Of a DNA stretch of 64,000 nucleotides, positions 1-10,249 are shown in pieces (the first letter of the stretch is position 1; each line of letters opens with the position of its first letter). Both the position numbers and the translations under genes were made by a program. Below the pieces are notes generated by a model that saw only the letters and a list, made by a program, of their open reading frames with translations, had not been told where the DNA came from and made no database searches. Source of the stretch: a bacterium (GTDB lineage Bacteria; Myxococcota_A; Polyangia; Nannocystales; Nannocystaceae); contig JANSYI010000013.1 of the NCBI GenBank assembly GCA_024742475.1, forward strand, positions 124,001 through 188,000. Reading direction: 5' to 3'.

Positions 1-2
1 CG

Positions 3-806
3 CATGTCCAGCTTCGTACGATGTACCGCGGCTTTCGAGCCGAGAAGGGCGTGCAGCGCCAGGGCGAAATGTCCGAGGTGATGGTCGGGCCGACGTCCCC
101 CACCGCGGGCTGCTTGCCCAAGACTTGGGACCCGGTCGAAGACGCGATGACGCTGGGCTGGCCAGCGCTCACCGGTCGCCTCACGGGCATTCACGAGCGT
201 TGGACGGGTCACCGCGTGGCCGGCAAGTGCAACCGCGCCGCGTGTGTCGACCCCAAGACCGGCGGCGGGGGACCCGACAACCACCACCGCACGTGCGTCA
301 CCCAAGACTGGCAGAACGAGCTGGTCGGACTGTACGAACACCAAGGTGAACGCCTGGCGTTGGTTCGCGGCACATGGACCGACGGGCACGGCGAAGTCGG
401 ACCGGGCAACACCACGGGCATCTGGACCGAGCGCTACACGCTGGTGAACCTCGAACACGGGCGCCCGATGTGGTCTCGGGTTCGGCTTCATCACAGCTTC
501 CCGCAGCCCACGGCCGACAAGACGTGGTCGCCCATCGATCGCACGTGGGAGATGCACACCGCCGACGCGTGCCCGGGCAGCCTGGCCGCGCACGGTTGGG
601 ACCGGCCCGACGATGTGCTCGAGGCGGTCGAGGATCAGCTGAAGCTGCAGGCCGACCCCAAGCTCATCCGGCAGCCGGTGCGATCCAAGGCCAGTCAGCC
701 TCGCCCCAAAGCTCCCGATTCCGGAGAGCCGTACATCGTCCCCAAACCCAGCGAGACGCCGCAGCCGGGGGCGATCCCCCCTGTCGTCGCGCCCCCGACG
801 GAATAG
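3..806 (+). CDS. Unrecognised protein, 3' part (5' end probably outside the window)
   Basis: The reading frame is open from the first bases of the window, so the ATG at 21 need not be the true start. I do not recognise the family. The visible part is hydrophilic, with scattered Cys and many Trp and His. A glycine-rich stretch (GGGGPDNHH) and a run of aromatic beta-strand-like segments are followed by a Pro-rich tail ending in PPTE. There is no membrane segment in the part seen. The Pro-rich tail suggests an exported or periplasmic protein, but that is inference. The stop lies 29 bases before murA, so the two could be co-transcribed. It could equally be the C-terminal half of a larger lipoprotein. 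Confidence 0.55.
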   Translation, partial: HVQLRTMYRGFRAEKGVQRQGEMSEVMVGPTSPTAGCLPKTWDPVEDAMTLGWPALTGRLTGIHERWTGHRVAGKCNRAACVDPKTGGGGPDNHHRTCVTQDWQNELVGLYEHQGERLALVRGTWTDGHGEVGPGNTTGIWTERYTLVNLEHGRPMWSRVRLHHSFPQPTADKTWSPIDRTWEMHTADACPGSLAAHGWDRPDDVLEAVEDQLKLQADPKLIRQPVRSKASQPRPKAPDSGEPYIVPKPSETPQPGAIPPVVAPPTE

Positions 807-835
807 CGAGCCGGTACCCTCGCGTCGAGATTCAC

Positions 836-2107
<1,272 letters not shown>

Positions 2108-2158
2108 ACAACCCAGTCCGAGCTGCGCGAGCAGCCTCCCGTTCGCTCCCTCCGCTTC

Positions 2159-5100
2159 ATGACCTGCCCTGACGAGAATGCGCTCGATGCGTTCGCGCTC
2201 GGAGAGCTGCAGGCCGGCGAACGAGCACAGATGGAGGCGCACCTCGACCAGTGCCCGATGTGCTCGGAGGTCGTCGCGGAGCTGACCAAGATCTTCGCCG
2301 GGTCGCTCGGCGAGGGAGTCGACGAGCCGCTGCAGTCGGCGAGCGCGCTCGACTCGACGGAACATGGCGCGACAGACCCCGAAGAGCGATCGACTGAGCT
2401 GCCGCTGCCGCAGGGCGCCAAGCTGGGCCGATACGTCGTGCTCAAGGCCGTGGGCGCAGGGGCGATGGGGGTCGTCTACGCCGCATACGACCCGCAGCTG
2501 GACCGCAAGGTGGCCCTCAAGGTCCTCCGACGCGGCGCGGAGGCTTCCCCGGACGACTCGCAAGCGTCGCGAAACACACGGATGCTCCGGGAGGCACAGG
2601 CGCTGGCGCGACTGAGTCACCCCAGCGTGATCACGGTGCACGACGTGGGCAGCTTCGAAGGTCAGGTGTTCCTGGCGATGGAGTTCGTCGAGGGCGGCAC
2701 GCTGGCGGAGTGGCTGCGGGCCGAGCCTCGGCCCTGGCGACTGGTCCGCAACGTCTTTCTGCAGGCCGGCGAGGGCTTGGCCGCGGCACACGAAGCGGGC
2801 CTCGTTCATCGCGACTTCAAACCCGACAACGTGCTGATGCACGCCGACGGCCGCGCTGTGGTGACCGACTTCGGATTGGCGCGTCGGATGCTGACCGCGC
2901 CCGACGTCGAAGCAGCAAGCCCACCAGCGGACACGCAGCGCTCAGGCTCCCGCTCGCCGCTCGCGGTGACACTCACCCAAACCGGAGCGCTGGTGGGCAC
3001 GCCCGCATACATGGCCCCCGAGCAGCTCGGAGGGGAGCGCTCGAACGCCCTCGCCGACCAGTTCGGTTTCTGCGTGGCGCTGTACGAAGGCCTCTACGGC
3101 GAACGCCCATTCCGGGCGAACACCCTGATGGAGTTGGTCACGGCCGTATCCACGGGTCGCGTGCCACCCGCTCCACGCGGCAGCGAGGTGCCACGCTGGC
3201 TTCGTCGCGCCGTGCTTCGCGGGCTGAGCGTCGATCCGCAGGAGCGACATCCGGACATGCGCGCACTCCTGGCGGCCCTACGTCCCAAGGCGTTGAGCAC
3301 TCGGCGGGCCGTCGCGGCAATCGGCGTGCTGGGGGTCACGGCCGGAGGGCTCGCGGTGGCGGTGTCGGAGCGGGCGTTCACTCAGCCGGTCGCGTACTGC
3401 GATGACGTGGCCGCCAAGCTCGACGGGGTGTGGGACGAGCCGCGCCGTGCCGCCGTCGCGTCGGCATTCTTGGACACCGAGCAGCCTTTCGCGCCCGATG
3501 CCGTGCAGCGGGTCGCGGCCGCCCTCGACGCGTACGCCGAGCGATGGGTCCACGTGCAAACCGACGCCTGTCGAGCCGAAGTCGAAGGCCGCGAGCCGCC
3601 CGCTGTCGTGGCCGCGCGCATGACATGTCTCTCCCGTCGCCACGCCACGCTCGCGACGATGACCGAGGAGCTCGCTCGCGCCAACGCGGACACCGTCATG
3701 CGGGCGCCGCAAGCCGTCGCAAGCCTCCCAGACCTGGGCCCATGCCTCGACGCAGCGGCGCCCGGTCGCGCACTGTCCCCCGTGCCCGAGGACGAGGTCG
3801 ACGCGGTGGCCGCGGTGCGCAAGACGCTCGATGAAGCCTCGGTGCAACGGGTGCTCGGCCGCATGGAAGAAGACCTCGCGATGGCCGAGGCGGCTGTGCT
3901 GCAGGCCAAAGCGCTCGCGTACGCGCCCGCCCGGGCCGAGGCTCGGCTCTCCCTCGCAGAGGCCCAACTCCTCGCCGGCCGGTTCGAAGACGCCGAGGCT
4001 GGGCTTCACGAGGCGCTCTCGTTGGGTATCGCCAGCCACCACGGTCAGATCGTGGCGCAGGCAGCAGCCGAGCTGGGTGAGCTGGAGGCCAAGCGCCTGG
4101 GTCCGCAGCAGACCACGCTGCGCTGGGTTGCGCTGGGCCTGGCGGCGCTCGAAGCTCAGGGCGGTCAGTGGCCGGACACGCGTGCCAACTTGCTCAACAC
4201 GCGGTCGCTGGCCAAGCGGCGAGAAGGAGATCTCGACGGCGCGATCGAGGACGGCCAGCGGGTCCTGAAGATCCGCGAAGAGCACTGGGGCGCCGAGCAC
4301 TACGTGACCGCCGAGCCGCTCAGTGAGCTCGGCAAGGCCTACGCTCGCAAAGGGGACCACGCCGAGTCGATTCGGCTGCTCGACCGAGCCCGTGAGGTGC
4401 TGCGCGAAGCCTACGGCGACCAGCACCCCCAGTACGCAGGCATCCTGCAGAACATCGCGACCACGCACTTCGTGCACGGGCACTACACCGACGCGCTCGT
4501 GCTCTACCGAGAGTCGCACCAGCTGCTTGGGAAGGCGCTAGGACCCGAGCACCCCTCGGTCGCCGTACTCGCCTACAACATCGGCACCACGCTCTTGTTC
4601 ATGGAGCGCTATGACGAAGCGCTGGTCCACGTCCAGCGCGCGCGGGAGATCGAGGAGCCGATACACGGCCCCCGTAGCAGCGCCGTGGCGACGAGCTGGG
4701 CACTCACCGGAGAGATTCACCAACGAGCCGGTCGCTTCGAGGAGGCCGAGGCGGCGCTGCGGACCACCCTGTCCATCCTCGATGAGGCGACACCCAACGA
4801 CCGTCGCGGGCGGGCCAACATCGAGAGCCAGCTGGGCCACGTGCTGCTGCGGTCGGGCCGGCTGGACCAGGCCCGCCGCGAGCTCGAAGCGGCGCTGGCC
4901 GTGCAGCGCGAGACCGCTGGCGAGCCCAGCGTCGAGGTCGCCGAGACCCAGGGCCGACTCGCGCTCGTGTACTTGGCCCAAGGCGAGCTCCCCCTCGCGC
5001 AGAAGGCCATCGACGCCTCGGTCGAGCAGTACGAGTCCGAAGATCCCGACCCCCATCAGCATGCGCAGGCCCGCTTCCGCCGGGCCCGCATCTTGCTCGC

Positions 5101-5215
5101 CGCGGGCGAGCGCGCTGCTGCGCGGACCGAGGCTGAGCGGGCGCGAGAGATCTATGCCGAACGCGCCGACCAGCCATCCCGCCTGCAGGCGGTCGAGCGG
5201 TGGTTGGCGCAGTAG
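2159..5215 (+). CDS. Zinc-finger Ser/Thr protein kinase with TPR tail
   Basis: This is a 1018-residue Hanks-type kinase. An N-terminal zinc-finger module has HX3CX2C (His28, Cys32, Cys35), as in zinc-binding anti-sigma factors. The kinase domain starts near residue 90: glycine loop VGAGAMG, invariant Lys121 in VALKVL, catalytic HRDFKPDN at 217-224, DFG at 237-239, and APE in GTPAYMAPEQ. A single membrane span lies at about 380-402. The rest is helical and rich in tetratricopeptide repeats (about 560-1018; for example, KGDHAESIRLLDRAREVL). All catalytic residues are present, so it should be active. The TPRs would lie across the membrane if the span is real. This architecture is common in myxobacteria. 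Substrate and signal cannot be told from the sequence. Confidence 0.92.
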   Translation: MTCPDENALDAFALGELQAGERAQMEAHLDQCPMCSEVVAELTKIFAGSLGEGVDEPLQSASALDSTEHGATDPEERSTELPLPQGAKLGRYVVLKAVGAGAMGVVYAAYDPQLDRKVALKVLRRGAEASPDDSQASRNTRMLREAQALARLSHPSVITVHDVGSFEGQVFLAMEFVEGGTLAEWLRAEPRPWRLVRNVFLQAGEGLAAAHEAGLVHRDFKPDNVLMHADGRAVVTDFGLARRMLTAPDVEAASPPADTQRSGSRSPLAVTLTQTGALVGTPAYMAPEQLGGERSNALADQFGFCVALYEGLYGERPFRANTLMELVTAVSTGRVPPAPRGSEVPRWLRRAVLRGLSVDPQERHPDMRALLAALRPKALSTRRAVAAIGVLGVTAGGLAVAVSERAFTQPVAYCDDVAAKLDGVWDEPRRAAVASAFLDTEQPFAPDAVQRVAAALDAYAERWVHVQTDACRAEVEGREPPAVVAARMTCLSRRHATLATMTEELARANADTVMRAPQAVASLPDLGPCLDAAAPGRALSPVPEDEVDAVAAVRKTLDEASVQRVLGRMEEDLAMAEAAVLQAKALAYAPARAEARLSLAEAQLLAGRFEDAEAGLHEALSLGIASHHGQIVAQAAAELGELEAKRLGPQQTTLRWVALGLAALEAQGGQWPDTRANLLNTRSLAKRREGDLDGAIEDGQRVLKIREEHWGAEHYVTAEPLSELGKAYARKGDHAESIRLLDRAREVLREAYGDQHPQYAGILQNIATTHFVHGHYTDALVLYRESHQLLGKALGPEHPSVAVLAYNIGTTLLFMERYDEALVHVQRAREIEEPIHGPRSSAVATSWALTGEIHQRAGRFEEAEAALRTTLSILDEATPNDRRGRANIESQLGHVLLRSGRLDQARRELEAALAVQRETAGEPSVEVAETQGRLALVYLAQGELPLAQKAIDASVEQYESEDPDPHQHAQARFRRARILLAAGERAAARTEAERAREIYAERADQPSRLQAVERWLAQ

Positions 5216-5241
5216 CGGGGTCGTCGCGAGTCGGTGGCGGC

Positions 5242-5715
5242 TCAGCCCAGCGTGAGGGACACCGGACTTGCGTTCCGACAGGTCGGTCCGCAGTCTGGCC
5301 CGTTGGGCTGCGAGGTCGAGTACTCGAACGTCCCGCTCTCATCGAGGCTGAGCTCGTCATCGACGAAGACTTGAATCCGATAGTCGTCCGGCATGTCCTC
5401 CGGATCGGCTGCGGTCAGCCCGACGCTCAACCCTGTCTGGCCGCAGGTGAGTCGAATCTGCACGGCCCCGTCCTCGCCTTCGAAGAGACCCCCCGACGGC
5501 TCTTCGTCGGATTCGGTGCAGGTGGCCGTTCGGGTTTCACCGTCGGCCTCCACGACGACCTCGAGCTCGCCTTCGGGGAGCGACGCATCGTCCTGGGTCT
5601 CGACCGTGATGCTTGCGCCGCTGCCGCAATCGGCGAGGGTGCATGACTGCGTGTCGCACCCCGAGCTCGACAGAAGGGCCGGAAACGTAGCGAGTATGAG
5701 CGAACGTAAATCCAT
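5242..5715 (-). CDS. Small Cys-containing lipoprotein of unknown function
   Basis: A 157-residue protein starting MDLRSLILATFPALL, with a signal-peptide core and Cys20 in a lipobox-like SSSGC. The mature part has paired cysteines (CDTQSCTLADCG, then C..C near the end) and acidic beta-rich sequence, compatible with one small sandwich domain. The frame is open upstream into the RCC1 gene, but only the ATG at 5715 puts a signal sequence at the N-terminus. It is convergent with the kinase gene (26 bases between stops) and lies 65 bases downstream of the RCC1 lipoprotein gene on the same strand, so the two may be co-transcribed. No family was recognised. Confidence 0.7.
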   Translation of the reverse strand: MDLRSLILATFPALLSSSGCDTQSCTLADCGSGASITVETQDDASLPEGELEVVVEADGETRTATCTESDEEPSGGLFEGEDGAVQIRLTCGQTGLSVGLTAADPEDMPDDYRIQVFVDDELSLDESGTFEYSTSQPNGPDCGPTCRNASPVSLTLG

Positions 5716-5780
5716 GGTCGTGTGGGGTAGTGCCTCCGGAGTCGAGAACGATCGACCTTCGGTAACGAAAAACGGACCGC

Positions 5781-7298
5781 CTACATCGTGTCGCACGGAT
5801 CCACCCGGACGGTGTCGGAACCCACCGGGGGCGCGGTCGGGCCGATCTGCCATAGGCTCGCGTTGCCCCAGCAGTAGACCTCGCCCGAGTCGAGCAGGGT
5901 GCAGACGTGGCTCTGACCGACACCGATCTGCTCGATGGGGCTCCGCAGCTCGTCGGCCGCCGCGAGGCGCTGAGGTGGCCACAGCGGCGCATTGGTGGCC
6001 ACCCCCTCGACCCCGAGCCAACCCGCTGCGATGCCCCCCCAGCACCACAGCTCGGCGCGGTCCGTCTCGACGCACGTATGCCAGTTGAGCGCGAACAGGC
6101 GGGCGGGCGAGCCTGTCCACGGTGCCTCGAGCTGCACTGGGTCCGGGAACTCGGCGGGCTCTCCGTCGGCGATCTGGTTGGTCTCGTTGTTTCCCCAGCA
6201 CCACACGGACCCGTCCTCCAGCACGGCACACGCGTGGTTGCGCGCGACCGCGACGAGCTGCGGCGTGCCGGGGAGTGGAACGGCCTGCGGCTCGGCGAAC
6301 TCACCGGAGCCCGGCGAGACACCGACCTGCCCCCAGTTGTTACGGCCCCAGCACCAGACATCGTCGGCGGTCCAATAACACCCGTGATAGAAGCCGAGTT
6401 GATAGTCGACCATGCCTTCGAAGGGGCCCGAGGTCACGGGCTCGGAGGTGGCTTCTTCGGTGAGCAGCAGGCCGTAGTCGTCCCAGCCCCAGCAGGTGAG
6501 CGAGTCGTCGGCGTGGCGAGCACAGCTCGATCGCAGGCCGACCCGAACCGCGGTCGCGTCGCTCACCCCCTCGACGCGCTGCGGCGCCAAGTTGACCTCT
6601 TCGGGCGCTCCGGGGTCCACCATGCCCAGATGGTTGCGACCCCAGCACCACACATCGCCGTCATCGGTGCGGGCGCAGCTGTGATCGAAGTGGGCCGCGA
6701 CCTCGGCTGCAACGTTGCCCTCGAGGTCGACGACGGTCGGCTGCGCGATCACGGGCAGCTTGGCGTCGGGCGCGCCGGATTGTCCGCGGGCGTTGTGTCC
6801 CCAACACGCGACCGCCCCGTCGTCTCGCACGACACAATTGTAGTAGTTGCCGACCGACAGCTGCTCGACGCACGTGCACCCGCCCGGTTCGCACCCCGTG
6901 GTGCCCGACGTCTGGTCGAGTCCGGAGCTCGAGCTGCTCGTCTCGAACGTTCCGCTCGAGCCTGTACTCGTGCCTGGCCTGCTCGTGCTCGACGACCCGC
7001 TGTCTGCGCTCGAGGTCACCTCCGCAGCGCCACTCGAGCTCGACGTGCTGCTCGTCCCCGACATCGACACGCAGGCGCCTGGGGCCGCAGTGTCGTCGCC
7101 ATAACGAAACCCGCTCTCGCAATCTGGGTCCGGCGTCGCGCACCCCGACTCAAAGCACCGCGCTCCGGGCACCCGGTCGCACTGGGAGTCGTCGGCACAC
7201 ACGAACGGCACCACGTCCACGCAGCCCGCAGACGCGCCGGCGAGCATCAACGCGCCCATCACCATGAATCGCCGGAGCAACGCTCCTATGGTATCCAC
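5781..7298 (-). CDS. RCC1-repeat lipoprotein
   Basis: About 505 residues. A signal sequence ends at a lipobox (GASAGC). Next comes a Cys-rich segment ending CESGFRYGDD, a long Ser/Thr linker (about residues 75-130), then a run of about six RCC1-type repeats, each carrying C-W-G-x-N (CWGHN, CWGRN, CWGWD, CWGNN, CWGG) and a C-A motif. RCC1 repeats form a beta-propeller that usually binds proteins or surfaces. Export and anchoring at the outer membrane surface are inferred from the lipobox and linker. The start is either GTG 7298, which adds an RR-containing n-region, or ATG 7265. A sigma factor gene is divergent only 9 bases from the GTG. A truncated homologue of its N-terminal part lies at 59287-59577. 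Confidence 0.85.
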   Translation of the reverse strand: MDTIGALLRRFMVMGALMLAGASAGCVDVVPFVCADDSQCDRVPGARCFESGCATPDPDCESGFRYGDDTAAPGACVSMSGTSSTSSSSGAAEVTSSADSGSSSTSRPGTSTGSSGTFETSSSSSGLDQTSGTTGCEPGGCTCVEQLSVGNYYNCVVRDDGAVACWGHNARGQSGAPDAKLPVIAQPTVVDLEGNVAAEVAAHFDHSCARTDDGDVWCWGRNHLGMVDPGAPEEVNLAPQRVEGVSDATAVRVGLRSSCARHADDSLTCWGWDDYGLLLTEEATSEPVTSGPFEGMVDYQLGFYHGCYWTADDVWCWGRNNWGQVGVSPGSGEFAEPQAVPLPGTPQLVAVARNHACAVLEDGSVWCWGNNETNQIADGEPAEFPDPVQLEAPWTGSPARLFALNWHTCVETDRAELWCWGGIAAGWLGVEGVATNAPLWPPQRLAAADELRSPIEQIGVGQSHVCTLLDSGEVYCWGNASLWQIGPTAPPVGSDTVRVDPCDTM

Positions 7299-7307
7299 CC
7301 TGAGGGG

Positions 7308-7979
7308 ATGAGGCAGCCGGACTCGGACTTCGACCTGCTCGCGGCATGGCGTGCGGGGGATGGCGCCGCCGGCGACGCGCTGGTGGGTCGCTACTACGGT
7401 CCACTGCTCCGCTTCTTCGAGCTTCGATCGCGCACCCCCGAGGACCTCACCCAAGAGACGTTGCTCGCCTGCGTCGAGTCCCGCGATGGGTTCCGCGCCG
7501 AGGCCTCGTTTCGCTCCTACCTCTTCGGCATCGCCCGGCGCGTGCTCCTCAAGAGCCTCTCGAAGCACTACCGCGCCGAGCGCATGGCCAGCTTCGATAC
7601 ACCCGAGACGCCGCGCGGAACCTCCGTCAGCGCGCTGTTCGCACGGCGGCAGGAGCAACACTTCCTGCTGATGGTGTTGGCCACGCTGCCCGAAGACATG
7701 CAGACGCTGCTCGCCCTTCACTACTGGGAGAGCCTGAAATCACGCGAGATCGCGGCGGTGATGGAAATCCCGACCAGCACGGTCACCACCCGACTCTCGC
7801 GGGCTCGGCAGCGGCTGGCCGACGGCGTGAAGCGGCTGGCCACCGCCCAGACCTCGGCGCTCCTGCTCGGCGACCTCGAGGGCTGGACCCGCTCGCTGGC
7901 GTCGCCCGAGGGCCTGCAGCAGCTCCCCGCGGGCGTCGCCGAGCGCGTCGCGTCCATGCTCACGCCGCGCAAGGGATGA
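7308..7979 (+). CDS. ECF-type RNA polymerase sigma factor
   Basis: A 223-residue sigma-70 family protein. Region 2 is at about residues 15-90 (LVGRYYGPLLRFF, then DLTQETLLAC and SFRSYLFGIARRVLL). Region 4 is at about 125-180 (LPEDMQTLLALHYWESLKSREIAAVMEIPTSTVTTRLSRAR), with a clear helix-turn-helix. A short tail follows. The ATG at 7308 sits directly after GAGGGG, a good ribosome site, and the open frame upstream is only antisense to the RCC1 gene. No anti-sigma gene is adjacent. Instead a Ser/Thr kinase (8062) and a membrane protein follow on the same strand, so kinase-linked control is possible but not shown. Confidence 0.88.
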   Translation: MRQPDSDFDLLAAWRAGDGAAGDALVGRYYGPLLRFFELRSRTPEDLTQETLLACVESRDGFRAEASFRSYLFGIARRVLLKSLSKHYRAERMASFDTPETPRGTSVSALFARRQEQHFLLMVLATLPEDMQTLLALHYWESLKSREIAAVMEIPTSTVTTRLSRARQRLADGVKRLATAQTSALLLGDLEGWTRSLASPEGLQQLPAGVAERVASMLTPRKG

Positions 7980-8061
7980 CTGGCACAGCCTTGGCCCGAA
8001 GTCCCGAAGTCGCCGTGTCGGCCCTCCTTCGCACCCTCGATGACGATCACGCGGTACGCTC

Positions 8062-9504
8062 GTGCTCGGCGTGACCGCACCGCTGACCGACCGCCCCGCG
8101 AGCCCGCTGGGGACGCGCATCGGGGGCTTTCTCCTTCAAGAGAGGCTCGGCGCCGGAGGCATGGCCGAGGTGTTCCTCGCCGCCCGTGCGGGCCCCGAGC
8201 GCACGGAGCTCGCCGCGCTCAAGCGGCTGCTGCCCCACCTGACGTTCGACGCCGAGTTCGTCCGCATGTTCCTGGCCGAGGTGAAGCTGACCTCGGAGCT
8301 CGACCACCCAGGCATCGCCAAGGTGCTCGAGTACGGCACGGGCGAAGGCGGCCACTTCCTCGCGATGGAGTACGTGCATGGACACGACGTGCGCGCCGTG
8401 TTGGCCAAGGTCTCCGACCGAGGTGCCGAGCTCGGGTTCGCCCTGGGCGTCATCGCCGACCTCGCTGACGCGCTGCACTACGCGCACGAGTTTCGCTCCT
8501 CCGATGGGCGCGTGCAGGGGCTCGTACACCGCGACGTCTCCCCGTCCAACGTCCGCATCGCAACCGATGGCTCCGTGAAGCTCATCGACTTTGGCATCGC
8601 CCACGTCGCCGGACACACCCGGATGACGAAGGCTGGCACCGTCAAGGGAAAGGTCGGCTACATGTCGCCCGAACAGTGCCGGGCCGAGGCTGTCGACCGT
8701 CGCACCGACGTGTTCGCGCTGGGCGTCATGCTGTACGAGCTGACGACGGGGCGGCGCGCGTTCTTTGGCAGCACCGATCTCGAGACGCTCGCCCGCATCA
8801 TTCAAGGGCAGTACGCCTCTCCGCAGGCGGTCAAGCCCGAGCTGCCCACGGAGATCGCCGCGCTCATCGTCCGCATGCTCGAGTCGAGGCCGTCCAAACG
8901 CCCGTCCACGACCGCTGCGGTGTCGGAGGCGCTGCGGGGTTTTGCCGCCCGCGCGGGGCTGCAGATCGACGCCGCGTCGCGTGCTCGCGACCTGCAGGCC
9001 CTGTTCGGGGATCCCTCCGAGCCCGCCCTCCCCCTCTCCGCACCCACGCTGCACAACGCGAGCGCGAAGACGCGGATTGCCCCGGCCCCGGTACGCGTCG
9101 AGCCCGAGCCCGAGCGTTCGTCCCGTTGGGCGCCTGCCCTCCTGCTGGGGCTGCTCGTCGCCGCCGTCGGGGCGGGCGGATACGTCGCCGGTCAGCAGAC
9201 CTCGGACGTCGACGCCCCGCCTTCGCAGCCCCGCCCAACCGCCGCGACCACCCCCGAGCCCGCCGCGTCTGCGCAGGCCGCCGTTCCAACGCGTGAGCGT
9301 CTCGCAGCGCCTCCGCCAGAGCGCACAGAGGTCGAAGCACCCCCTGCCGAGGACGACCCCGTCGAGGTGATCGAGGTCGAGGACCCCGAACCCTCGACAC
9401 CTCGTCGCCGCCCGAGCAAGGCCCGCAGACCTGTCGACGCCGAGAAGCCGCCCGGCCCGAGCATCGATCCCGACTCCCTCCTCGCCCCCTCTCTTCGGCA
9501 ATGA
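8062..9504 (+). CDS. Transmembrane Ser/Thr protein kinase
   Basis: A 480-residue Hanks kinase starting with GTG (a second GTG at 8071 is possible). Motifs in order: glycine loop LGAGGMAEVF, Lys in AALKRL, HRDVSPSN catalytic loop, DFGIAH, and GYMSPEQ in place of the usual APE. This variant is frequent in myxobacterial kinases. A membrane span lies at about 355-376 (PALLLGLLVAAVGAGGYVAG). The remaining C-terminal part is Pro/Glu/Ala-rich and probably disordered, outside the cytoplasm. It shares an ATGA overlap with the next gene, so the two are translationally coupled, and it follows the sigma factor gene by 82 bases. The signal and target are unknown. Confidence 0.92.
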   Translation: MLGVTAPLTDRPASPLGTRIGGFLLQERLGAGGMAEVFLAARAGPERTELAALKRLLPHLTFDAEFVRMFLAEVKLTSELDHPGIAKVLEYGTGEGGHFLAMEYVHGHDVRAVLAKVSDRGAELGFALGVIADLADALHYAHEFRSSDGRVQGLVHRDVSPSNVRIATDGSVKLIDFGIAHVAGHTRMTKAGTVKGKVGYMSPEQCRAEAVDRRTDVFALGVMLYELTTGRRAFFGSTDLETLARIIQGQYASPQAVKPELPTEIAALIVRMLESRPSKRPSTTAAVSEALRGFAARAGLQIDAASRARDLQALFGDPSEPALPLSAPTLHNASAKTRIAPAPVRVEPEPERSSRWAPALLLGLLVAAVGAGGYVAGQQTSDVDAPPSQPRPTAATTPEPAASAQAAVPTRERLAAPPPERTEVEAPPAEDDPVEVIEVEDPEPSTPRRRPSKARRPVDAEKPPGPSIDPDSLLAPSLRQ

Positions 9505-10214
9505 TCGCGCTCCTCCTCGCCGCGCGGTTGTGCACCGCCCCCGAGCCTCTGCCGCCCGATCCCCGCTCGGTCGCTCGAGAGGTCGCGGCCCTGCTCGAAG
9601 AGGGCAAGATCAACGAGGCGTTCGCAGCGATCGAAGCCGCCAACGCCGCCGCGCCCGATGCCCGCTACCTCTTCATGCGGGCGGCGCTCGAAGAACAGCT
9701 GGGGCGCTGCAGCGTCGCCGTCCCGCTCTACCGAGAGTTCCACGCCATCTCCGACGATGAGAACGATCGCGCCGAAGCCCAGGCGGGCCTCGAGCGATGC
9801 GGCGCCGATCCGCAGCCTCCATCCGAGCCCGACACCACGAAGCCCGACGAGCCTCCGCCACCCGTCGTGGAGCCGCGCCCCGTCGAGGCGCCCGAGCCCG
9901 AACCGCGACGTTGGCAGCGCGATCGCCTGGGCTGGGCGCTGCTCGGCTCGGGCACCGCGGTGACGATCGGGGGCGGAGTCGTGTTCGGCCTCGGCGCTTC
10001 GGCGGCCCGCGACACGCGAGCGGCCACGCTCCAGTCCGCGCACGCCGACTCGACCCAAAGGGCCACACGCATGCAGCCCGCGGGCATCGCGCTCGTCGCC
10101 GTCGGCGCGGCGATTTGGGTCGGCGGCGCAGTGCGCATGGCGGTGGTCAGTCGGCGGAATCCGCCCCGCAGCGCCCACCTGCGGCCGTCTGAAGGTTTCT
10201 CGATCTTTTTCTGA
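9501..10214 (+). CDS. TPR-like membrane protein coupled to the kinase
   Basis: A 237-residue protein whose ATG overlaps the kinase stop by four bases (ATGA). The N-terminal part (about 1-115) reads as a signal sequence and a TPR-like helical domain: ARYLFMRAALEEQLGRC, then AVPLYREFHAI and RAEAQAGLERC. A Pro/Glu linker follows (about 115-145), then two hydrophobic segments separated by a short Ala/Arg loop (LLGSGTAVTIGGGVVFGLG; IALVAVGAAIWVGGAV). Proteins of this build are often encoded beside myxobacterial kinases. A scaffolding or sensory-partner role is inference. The product ends in basic and aromatic residues on the predicted cytoplasmic side. Confidence 0.75.
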   Translation: MIALLLAARLCTAPEPLPPDPRSVAREVAALLEEGKINEAFAAIEAANAAAPDARYLFMRAALEEQLGRCSVAVPLYREFHAISDDENDRAEAQAGLERCGADPQPPSEPDTTKPDEPPPPVVEPRPVEAPEPEPRRWQRDRLGWALLGSGTAVTIGGGVVFGLGASAARDTRAATLQSAHADSTQRATRMQPAGIALVAVGAAIWVGGAVRMAVVSRRNPPRSAHLRPSEGFSIFF

Positions 10215-10249
10215 GACAAGATCGACGCGCCCGAGAACACCCCTTCGCG

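Noticed and set aside
374..835. N-terminal extension of murA
   Set aside because: It lies out of frame over the preceding gene and lacks MurA homology; the conserved start MDKIVIEGG is at 836.
3278..4519. Long minus-strand frame antisense to the TPR half of the first kinase
   Set aside because: Composition follows the complement of a GC-rich gene; it lacks a ribosome site and protein motifs. The plus-strand kinase explains the sequence.
5907..7307. Long N-terminal extension of the first sigma factor
   Set aside because: This part is antisense to the RCC1 lipoprotein; a good ribosome site precedes ATG 7308.
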